DNA from: an uncultured Oribacterium sp.
GTDB taxonomy: Bacteria > Bacillota > Clostridia > Lachnospirales > Lachnospiraceae
Assembly (NCBI GenBank): GCA_938030845.1
Contig: CALHIC010000152.1
Coordinates: forward strand, 1 to 7,781
Direction: 5' to 3'
Length of the DNA stretch: 7,781 nucleotides
The notes under the pieces are model-generated. The model saw only the letters and a list, made by a program, of their open reading frames with translations, did no database searches and was not told the origin of the DNA. Positions 1-6,663 of the stretch are shown in pieces. Each line of letters opens with the position of its first letter. Position 1 is the first letter of the stretch. Position numbers and translations under genes: made by a program.

Positions 1-2080
<2,080 letters not shown>

Positions 2081-2141
2081 GGCTTTCCTTTCTTTTCCTT
2101 AGGTCATATATACCCTATACTCTCTTATTTTTTCCTTCGTA

Positions 2142-2163
2142 CTTTAAGCTACCTTGCTTAAGG
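2142..2163. promoter_or_regulatory. Imperfect inverted repeat in the pcrA/DUF1836 divergent region
   Basis: CTTTAAGC and GCTTAAGG flank a 6-base spacer, giving 8-bp arms with one mismatch. It lies between two divergent genes, upstream of the pcrA start by about 60 bases and of the DUF1836 promoter by about 40. This position and symmetry would suit a protein-binding site, but no known operator is recognised. I found no convincing -35/-10 pair for pcrA here; TATTAT at minus-strand 2165-2170 is the best -10 candidate, without a good -35. Confidence 0.2.
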
Positions 2164-2200
2164 ATAATACCATTTTCCCCTTATAGCCACTGCTAAATTC

Positions 2201-2228
2201 TTGTAATTCTACTTTGCTATGCTATACT
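2201..2228 (+). promoter_or_regulatory. Sigma-A-type promoter of the DUF1836 gene, extended -10
   Basis: TTGTAA (2201-2206, 4 of 6 consensus) and TATACT (2223-2228, 5 of 6) are separated by 16 bases. TGC directly before the -10 makes a TGn extended -10 motif. Transcription would be expected to start 6-8 bases after the -10, near 2235, i.e. at or next to the ATG at 2236. Confidence 0.6.
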
Positions 2229-2235
2229 TGTTTTT

Positions 2236-2865
2236 ATGGACGAACAATATTTAAATGAATTAACCGAATATCTTAAAAGTTTACATCATGTGCATGCAGG
2301 AAGCCTGCCCTCTCTGGATCTATACATGGATCAGGTGACCGGATTTATGGAGGAACATCTGGCCTCCATGAAGCGTCATCCAGAGGACAAAGCGCTTACC
2401 AAAACCATGATTAATAATTATGCCAAAAATAAGATTCTGCCTCCTCCTGTTGGAAAGCGCTACAACAAGAATCACATGCTGATTCTGCTTTTAATCTACT
2501 ATTATAAGAGTATGTTGAGTCTTTCCGACATCCGTACCGTGGTGGATCCCTTAGCGGAAAATTATTTTTCTCTTCACAGCAAACCCAGGCTCACGGATAT
2601 TTACGAAGAAATCTTCTCCTTTGCCAATGGAGAAATGCAAAGCTTAGTGGAAGATTTAGGGAAAAAGTTTCAAACCGCCAACAGCTCCTTTTCGGAACAG
2701 GATCCCGCCTTTGCCAACTTGGAGGAATCGGAGCGGGAACAACTCCAAAGCTTTTCCTTCCTAAGTCTCCTGGCCTTTGATGTCTACCTTAAAAAGCAAC
2801 TCATGGAAAAAATAGTAGACCGCATGGAGGAGAGCCAAAAGAAAAGGAAGAGGAAAAAGAAATAA
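2236..2865 (+). CDS. DUF1836 family protein, predicted MerR-like DNA-binding regulator
   Basis: Predicted cytoplasmic protein of 209 residues. After about 22 residues it shows the DUF1836 pattern: LPSLDLYMDQVTGFME (about 24-39), then a helix-turn-helix-like segment with TKTMINNYAKNKILPPP (about 55-71), GKRYNKNH (73-80) and LSLSDIRTVV (94-103). In MerR-type proteins the equivalent segment binds DNA, so a transcriptional regulator is inferred; its targets are unknown. The C-terminus is a basic tail ending KKRKRKKK, which is unusually charged and may aid nucleic-acid binding. The ATG at 2236 has no Shine-Dalgarno sequence, but it gives the N-terminus expected for the family; the next Met (residue 31) would cut into the conserved block. 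It is the only plus-strand gene, divergent from pcrA and convergent with yerC, with its stop codon inside the outer arm of the large hairpin at 2860-3065. Confidence 0.85.
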   Translation: MDEQYLNELTEYLKSLHHVHAGSLPSLDLYMDQVTGFMEEHLASMKRHPEDKALTKTMINNYAKNKILPPPVGKRYNKNHMLILLLIYYYKSMLSLSDIRTVVDPLAENYFSLHSKPRLTDIYEEIFSFANGEMQSLVEDLGKKFQTANSSFSEQDPAFANLEESEREQLQSFSFLSLLAFDVYLKKQLMEKIVDRMEESQKKRKRKKK

Positions 2866-3065
2866 AAGGAACAGTGATCATCAAACAAGGCTAGCTTCTC
2901 AGCGATATAGCTTTGGAATACGGGGTAGTCTGAGCCCGCCGGTTCTTAGCTTTTGTTTTTTGAAAGCTTAGAACCGCTGCGTGGCGAGGCTAGCGAGAGC
3001 GTGCCCCGGTTCCATGCTATATCGTTGAGAAGCTTTTTAAATGTTTAAAGCTGTTCCTTTTATTT
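2860..3065. repeat. Long nested inverted-repeat element between convergent genes
   Basis: Five collinear nested pairings form one long imperfect hairpin: 2860-2874 with 3051-3065 (15 bp, perfect); 2893-2911 with 3016-3034 (19 positions, one G-T); 2914-2918 and 2921-2925 with 3010-3014 and 3004-3008 (5 + 5 bp); 2933-2940 with 2983-2991 (8 bp, one bulged A); and 2941-2953 with 2963-2975 (13 positions, one mismatch) closing on a 9-base T-rich loop. About 65 pairs are therefore possible. The element has no plausible ORF. It may be a MITE-like insertion, a structured RNA or an elaborate terminator; sequence alone does not decide. The outer arm contains the stop codons of both neighbouring genes. 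Confidence 0.75.
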
Positions 3066-3067
3066 TT
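2861..3067. terminator. Possible bidirectional transcription terminator for DUF1836 and yerC
   Basis: On each strand the outer arm pair GGAACAG/CTGTTCC is followed by a U-rich run (TTTTATTTTT on plus, TTTTATTTCTTTTT on minus), and on the plus strand the 19-bp inner stem is also followed by TTTTT (3034-3038). Two convergent genes end here, so termination in both directions is expected. The distance between the outer arms (176 bases) is far larger than a normal terminator loop, so termination would depend on the inner stems folding first. Confidence 0.45.
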
Positions 3068-3362
3068 CCTCTTCCTTTTTGGCTATCCTCTCAAAGGCTA
3101 CCGCGTAGCCGTCTTCTCCATAATGTAGAGAGCGGTTGACTCTGGAAATGGTTGCGGTGGAGGCTCCGGTGGCCTTCGCTATATCGATATAGGTTTTGCC
3201 TTCCTGTAAGAGCTTGGCCACCTCATAGCGCTGAGCCATGGCCAAAAGCTCATTGATGGTGCAGAGGTCCTCAAAAAATCGAAAATACTCTTCCGTAGTT
3301 TCTAACTGCTGCATTCCCTCAAATAAATGTCGTACCTCTTCGGTGTCTAGTTTCCGGTTCAT
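3060..3362 (-). CDS. yerC: YerC/YecD family TrpR-like DNA-binding protein
   Basis: Cytoplasmic protein of 100 residues in the Trp-repressor superfamily, close to the roughly 100-residue length usual for YerC proteins. It is almost entirely helical. The helix-turn-helix is plain in the second half: LLQEGKTYIDIAKATG followed by ASTATISRVNRSLHYG (about residues 51-82). The preceding block FFEDLCTINELLAMAQRYEVA is the typical N-terminal helical part. Its ligand and target genes cannot be read from the sequence. The ATG at 3362 is chosen because GGAGAGGA lies 5 bases before it; a TTG at 3377 would add five residues but overlaps that ribosome binding site. The gene starts 23 bases after the deacetylase stop, so the two are probably cotranscribed, and it converges on the DUF1836 gene across the long hairpin. 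Confidence 0.9.
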   Translation of the reverse strand: MNRKLDTEEVRHLFEGMQQLETTEEYFRFFEDLCTINELLAMAQRYEVAKLLQEGKTYIDIAKATGASTATISRVNRSLHYGEDGYAVAFERIAKKEEEK

Positions 3363-3367
3363 TTTCT

Positions 3368-3375
3368 TCCTCTCC
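3368..3375 (-). promoter_or_regulatory. Ribosome binding site deciding the yerC start
   Basis: GGAGAGGA on the minus strand, 5 bases before the ATG at 3362. It supports that ATG over the in-frame TTG at 3377, which would sit upstream of this site. Confidence 0.7.
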
Positions 3376-3385
3376 AAATGCTTCT

Positions 3386-4915
3386 TTATTCCCAGGTTAC
3401 AGGGGTAGGTCTTCTGGTATCAAAGACCTTCTTCACGTCAATCAAGTCGGAAAGTCTATCCGCCGCTCCGCTGTAGGATTCATACAGGCGATAGCCGTCC
3501 AGATTTCTTCTTCCCTGCCGGACAAAATCATCTCCGTACTGCATCCAAACCTTTGCGGAATCTACGTTACAGAAGTAATGGAAGCCTGCCGCCTCCAGCA
3601 AATCATATTTTCCGTCTTCTTTTCCCTTCTGATAGGGATGCCAGTCCCCAATATCATCTCCAAAGGGGTAAAGCAGAATCTCACAGGGATCCGGCAGAAG
3701 AGGCTCCACGTTTCTCTCCCAACGATCCGTATCCTTGGAAATGGAAGCCAAATCTCTGGTACCGAAATTGATATGTCCCCAGGAGTGGGAGGCAAATTCA
3801 TAGCCGTCTTCCTTCATGGCCTTGGTAATCTTCTTAACGGTTTCCTTATCCTCTTCAATATTGGGGTTAGCCCTGTTCTTCGGGTCTAAGGCAGGAGAAT
3901 TAGGATCAAAGGTCTCATCGGTTCTATAGCCAAGAACGCCGTTATAGCCGGTAAAAGCAATCACCGCCTTATGGCCATGGTAGGCAAAATCCGGATGCTC
4001 CTCCACGAACTTATCCAAAATCGGCACCAGGTCATAATCCCCAATGGTAACATTTCCGTCCTTATCGGTATATTGGTTTTTAGGCTTTCCATTTTCATCC
4101 AAAACCATCTTGTCCGCAAAGCCGTGTCCTTCCATGTAAACGTAATAGTTCACATCGTCCTGGGACATGACAAAGGGCTTCTTTCCCTCCGGAAGCATAA
4201 TCTGCTTCTTTACCATTTTCTTCGTTCCGTCCGGCTGTTCCTGCATTTCCGCCAAATCATGCATATGCACCATCACGTAACCTCGATCGTACATTTCCTT
4301 GATAATTTCCTCAAACTCCGGAATGGTGGTCATTACGGAATTGAACTGCTTTCCCTGATGGGTGTCCGTCAGGGCTCTGGTCGGGTCCACAATCAGGATA
4401 TGGAAGAAAATGTGGGTGATATCATCCATATTGGCAGGAATCAGCTTGCCCTTCTCCTCTTCATACTGAGAAATCTTCGCGGAAATCTCCGTATCGGAAG
4501 ACAGGTTCAAAGCATTTAAGGTGGCGATGGCACTGTCATAGTCATACTGCTTCGCCTGAAGCTCCGCCGTCTGTAAGGCCTCATCCTTTTCCGAAAGAGC
4601 CGGAGTTTCACTTGCCTCTACTACATCGCCCTTCTCTTCCGTTTCCCCCTCCCCAAGCTTTACTACCGGGCGATTCTTGGCAATCGTGCTTTCAGAGACC
4701 TTTTTTCCAAAGGAAATGCCCCCCTGCTGTTGCACATAGGGCAGGGCATAACGTACCCCGATAAAAGCCAGGAACAACAAAAGAAGCAGAAGAAAAAAGA
4801 GCAGGATATGCAGGCGCTTCTCCTTCTTTCTTTTTTCTCTCCGCTTCTCCATCCGAATGCGGTGTTCCATCATTTTCTGCTGATAATACTCGTCATCAAA
4901 TTCTTCTCTGTTCAT
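3386..4915 (-). CDS. Membrane-anchored polysaccharide deacetylase family protein
   Basis: 509-residue protein with a charged cytoplasmic N-terminus (1-35, many Lys/Arg), one Leu/Phe-rich membrane segment (about 36-57, no signal-peptidase site obvious) and a large outside part. Residues 100-160 are Ala/Glu-rich and helical. From about 165 on it resembles a NodB-type (carbohydrate esterase 4) domain: IFFHILIVDP (169-178), YDRGYVMVHMHDLA (209-222), SQDDVNYY with the Asp pair at 253-254 in place of the usual TFDDG, and HSWGH at 377-381 matching the metal-binding HxxxH. The third motif is YPFG (416-419). These give a credible Asp-His-His metal site. Removal of acetyl groups from a cell-wall or other extracellular glycan is inferred; the substrate is unknown. 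GAGGTG lies 4 bases before the ATG. A promoter is visible just upstream and yerC follows after 23 bases. Confidence 0.85.
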   Translation of the reverse strand: MNREEFDDEYYQQKMMEHRIRMEKRREKRKKEKRLHILLFFLLLLLLFLAFIGVRYALPYVQQQGGISFGKKVSESTIAKNRPVVKLGEGETEEKGDVVEASETPALSEKDEALQTAELQAKQYDYDSAIATLNALNLSSDTEISAKISQYEEEKGKLIPANMDDITHIFFHILIVDPTRALTDTHQGKQFNSVMTTIPEFEEIIKEMYDRGYVMVHMHDLAEMQEQPDGTKKMVKKQIMLPEGKKPFVMSQDDVNYYVYMEGHGFADKMVLDENGKPKNQYTDKDGNVTIGDYDLVPILDKFVEEHPDFAYHGHKAVIAFTGYNGVLGYRTDETFDPNSPALDPKNRANPNIEEDKETVKKITKAMKEDGYEFASHSWGHINFGTRDLASISKDTDRWERNVEPLLPDPCEILLYPFGDDIGDWHPYQKGKEDGKYDLLEAAGFHYFCNVDSAKVWMQYGDDFVRQGRRNLDGYRLYESYSGAADRLSDLIDVKKVFDTRRPTPVTWE

Positions 4916-4941
4916 CCGACACCTCTCTCTGTCTCCCTCTT

Positions 4942-4969
4942 ATTGTACAAAATATTGCCTTGAACGCAA
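4942..4969 (-). promoter_or_regulatory. Probable promoter of the deacetylase-yerC operon
   Basis: On the minus strand TTGCGT (4969-4964) and TACAAT (4947-4942, 5 of 6 consensus) are 16 bases apart, placing the transcript start near 4935, about 20 bases before the ATG at 4915. A 5-bp inverted repeat CCTTG/CAAGG (4958-4971) overlaps the -35 and spacer and could be an operator. Confidence 0.45.
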
Positions 4970-5027
4970 GGGGGAAATGGAGAGGACTTCAGGAAGTACA
5001 GGGGGAAAAAAGACCGATTTTATAATT

Positions 5028-5537
5028 CTAAGATTCAGGCTTTCCTTGCAAAATCAGTCCATAATGTTCCATCGCAAAAGTCTGCTGTCTGGAAAACCAT
5101 GGTTCAAAAAATGGATCCTCCTTCTCGAAATTATGATATCTTTCCAAAATCATACTATTTAGCTGTCTAAAAATCTCTTCCATATCCAGAGTAAAACTAG
5201 CCTCTCCTCTATGTTCTTTATAAAGCTCATAGAAGAGAATCCTCAATAAATTACTAAACATTTTCATATGTCCTGATACTTCTATTAGCTCATAAATTCC
5301 GGCCTGATATCCTTCAATCACCCTTGCATCTTCCGTTTCTGCGTAATACTGGTGAATAGCATCAATAACTGCCTGATTATTGTGGCCTTCTTCCGGACTG
5401 ATTCCCACAAAATAATCTCCTAAGCCGGTTAGAATAATTACATAAGCTATCTCTTTTCCGGAGCAATATTCTTTGTGAATTAATTTCACACCGAATTTTG
5501 CTTCGCGTACCAGTTCATCGTATCTTGTTTTACTCAT
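5028..5537 (-). CDS. Uncharacterised protein, 169 residues, family not recognised
   Basis: I do not recognise this protein. It is predicted to be soluble, with no signal peptide or membrane segment; the first 60 residues look mixed alpha/beta (YVIILTGLGDYFVGI, about 32-46) and the rest largely helical and acidic, with an aromatic-rich stretch DPFFEPWFSRQQTF (141-154). The start is well supported: AAGGTGA lies 6 bases before the ATG. Four 60-base lines counted by hand inside the gene average about 37% GC, against 50% and 43% in single lines of the deacetylase and ribU genes, so it is AT-richer than its surroundings and could have arrived separately. Its ATG is 59 bases after the ribU stop with no hairpin terminator and no convincing -35 between, so transcription from the FMN-controlled ribU promoter is possible. 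No function is proposed. Confidence 0.75.
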   Translation of the reverse strand: MSKTRYDELVREAKFGVKLIHKEYCSGKEIAYVIILTGLGDYFVGISPEEGHNNQAVIDAIHQYYAETEDARVIEGYQAGIYELIEVSGHMKMFSNLLRILFYELYKEHRGEASFTLDMEEIFRQLNSMILERYHNFEKEDPFFEPWFSRQQTFAMEHYGLILQGKPES

Positions 5538-5596
5538 AGATAATCACCTTAAATCAATTATTTTATGACTGACCCCAGCAAAGAAGGACTCCCGGA

Positions 5597-6229
5597 TTAT
5601 CCCTCTCCATTTAACTTATGCAGGAAAGGAGATACTCCTTTATACAGTAGAAGGCAAAGAGCTACATCAATCATGCCTTTCACAAAGGTAAAGGGCACGT
5701 TAAAGATAAGCAAAGCCTTTTCAATGCTGCCAATGGAGGGAAGAATCAACTCATAAGCAGAAAGCACTACCTCTTTCGGCATAAAATTGTAGTAGAAGGG
5801 ATAAACCACCAAAAGGTTGGAGGGGTAGGAAATAGCCGCCATAACCACTGCACCAACAACGGAGGCAATAATTGCACCCTTCTTCGTCTTATTTCTCTGA
5901 TAAATAAATCCTGCGGTACCCGCAAAGCTTGCCCCAAGGATAAAGTTGGAAAGTTCTCCCACGCCGAAGGAACCGGAGCTAAAGCTGTGAAGAATATTTT
6001 TGATAAGCTCCACCAAAATGCCGGAAACAGGCCCCAAGGCAAAGGCTGCAATCAAAGCCGGGAAATCCGAAAAATCAAACTTGATAAAGGGAGGCATTAA
6101 AAAAGGAATAGGAAACTCAATCCACATCAAAATATACGCTATAGCGGATAATATTCCTGTTACCGCCAAAAATCCCACACTACTCTTCTTCACACTGCTC
6201 ACCATTCTTCCCTGACTTTCTGCTTTCAT
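5597..6229 (-). CDS. ribU: Riboflavin ECF transporter substrate-binding S component RibU
   Basis: Integral membrane S component that binds riboflavin and works with a shared energising module (EcfA, EcfA', EcfT), which is not in this window. The 210-residue protein has about six hydrophobic segments. Recognisable RibU features are FPIPFLMPPFIKFDFSDFPALI (about 39-60), the glycine-rich GPVSGILVELIKNILH (66-81) and a C-terminal FVKGMIDVALCLLLYK (182-197). The start at 6229 is chosen because AGAGGA sits 5 bases before it; the longer reading from 6268 would add 13 hydrophilic residues with a poor ribosome binding site. About 190 residues is usual for the family. An FMN riboswitch with terminator lies upstream, which independently supports the function. 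No terminator is visible before the unknown gene downstream. Confidence 0.95.
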   Translation of the reverse strand: MKAESQGRMVSSVKKSSVGFLAVTGILSAIAYILMWIEFPIPFLMPPFIKFDFSDFPALIAAFALGPVSGILVELIKNILHSFSSGSFGVGELSNFILGASFAGTAGFIYQRNKTKKGAIIASVVGAVVMAAISYPSNLLVVYPFYYNFMPKEVVLSAYELILPSIGSIEKALLIFNVPFTFVKGMIDVALCLLLYKGVSPFLHKLNGEG

Positions 6230-6309
6230 TGCTGTCCTCTCTTTCTTTGCATTTTCTGCAAACTGCATTCTTCTGGTGGTTCTTTTCGAAAGGCTTTAGG
6301 ACCGGGCAT
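6226..6309 (-). CDS. Possible 27-codon leader ORF overlapping the ribU start
   Basis: An ATG at 6309 preceded by AGAAGG opens a 27-codon frame rich in Lys, Arg, Gln and Pro (starting MPGPKAFRKEPPEEC), whose TGA overlaps the ribU ATG as ATGA. Such an overlap is typical of translational coupling. The spacing of AGAAGG to the ATG (3-4 bases) is short, and the frame could be chance. No known leader peptide family is recognised. Confidence 0.2.
   Translation of the reverse strand: MPGPKAFRKEPPEECSLQKMQRKRGQQ
6235..6240 (-). promoter_or_regulatory. Ribosome binding site deciding the ribU start
   Basis: AGAGGA on the minus strand with a CAGCA spacer before the ATG at 6229. No comparable site precedes the alternative in-frame ATG at 6268. 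Confidence 0.65.
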
Positions 6310-6325
6310 TTTCCTTCTTTTTTGT

Positions 6326-6364
6326 ATTTTCAAAGGAATCCTCTTGGAAAGCACCTTTGAAAAT
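6326..6364 (-). other. Second hairpin in the ribU leader
   Basis: ATTTTCAAAGG and CCTTTGAAAAT form a perfect 11-bp inverted repeat around a 17-base loop. On the minus-strand transcript it begins inside the U-run of the preceding terminator and ends just before the AGAAGG of the short leader ORF. It is followed by A residues, not U, so it is not an intrinsic terminator itself; it may protect the RNA end or affect translation. Confidence 0.5.
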
Positions 6365-6394
6365 AGAAAAAGCCCTGTACAAAAAGTACAGGGC
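6361..6394 (-). terminator. Rho-independent terminator of the FMN riboswitch
   Basis: On the minus strand GCCCTGTAC, a TTTTT loop and GTACAGGGC form a perfect 9-bp hairpin followed directly by TTTTTCTATTT. It lies about 20 bases after the aptamer, the usual position for a transcriptional FMN expression platform. The first arm can instead pair with an aptamer segment (see findings). Confidence 0.9.
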
Positions 6395-6413
6395 AGAAAG
6401 CACAACGCTCGTC

Positions 6414-6520
6414 TTCTTCCATCCAGACTATACTGTTGGTACCGGAGTTTCACCGGTTCAACTGCTTTCGCAGGTCGCGGACTTTACCGCCAGTGGGGAC
6501 TTACACCCCGCCCTGAAGAA
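6414..6520 (-). promoter_or_regulatory. FMN riboswitch aptamer (RFN element)
   Basis: The minus strand carries the conserved RFN blocks in order: TTCAGGGCGGGGTG, TCCCCACTGGCGGT, AGTCCGCGA, ACCGGTGAAACTCCGGT, ACAGTATAGTCTGGATG and the closing GAAGAA. TTCTTC (6515-6520) and GAAGAA (6414-6419) pair as the basal stem. FMN binding by RFN elements normally switches off riboflavin synthesis or uptake genes; here the gene below is ribU. The length of 107 nt is within the normal range. Confidence 0.97.
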
Positions 6521-6540
6521 CATTCATTTTTACGATACTA

Positions 6541-6569
6541 AGAATACTCCTCTGCCTAAAACTTTGCAA
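6541..6569 (-). promoter_or_regulatory. Promoter of the FMN riboswitch-ribU transcript
   Basis: On the minus strand TTGCAA (6569-6564) and TATTCT (6546-6541), each 4 of 6 consensus, are exactly 17 bases apart. The predicted start near 6534 lies about 14 bases before the aptamer basal stem, so the full riboswitch would be transcribed. Confidence 0.6.
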
Positions 6570-6598
6570 GGAATATTTTTTACGTTTTTAGAGCATGT

Positions 6599-6663
6599 TT
6601 CGACGCTTTGTTTCGACACTTTAGTTCGATACTTTGCTTCGATACTTTGCTTCGATACTTTTA
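6599..6663. repeat. Five tandem 13-bp repeats upstream of the ribU promoter
   Basis: Units at 6599, 6612, 6625, 6638 and 6651 follow TTCGAYRCTTTnn. Units 3 and 4 are identical (TTCGATACTTTGC), unit 5 differs only in the last two bases, and units 1 and 2 carry TTCGAC in place of TTCGAT. The last unit ends exactly with the stop codon of the transporter gene. No hairpin terminator is seen between that gene and the ribU promoter, so the repeats occupy the place where one would be expected. Confidence 0.9.

Noticed and set aside
2860..3065. Integron attC site or insertion sequence
   Set aside because: No attC-type core sites (RYYYAAC/GTTRRRY at the ends) and no transposase frame are present; a non-autonomous hairpin element remains possible.
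3971..4519. 182-codon plus-strand open frame opposite the deacetylase gene
   Set aside because: It is the antisense of a well-supported domain-bearing gene, has no ribosome binding site or known motif, and its composition is that of a shadow frame.
4981..5027. Terminator after the unknown gene
   Set aside because: Only a 5-bp ACTTC/GAAGT palindrome with a 2-base loop is seen, without a following U-run on the minus strand.
6226..6453. 75-codon minus-strand frame across the riboswitch terminator
   Set aside because: It would run through the aptamer 3' end and the terminator hairpin; only the last 27 codons, which start after the terminator, are kept as a weak candidate.
6599..6663. CRISPR array
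   Set aside because: The units are 13 bp and directly adjacent with no unique spacers, and no cas genes are nearby.
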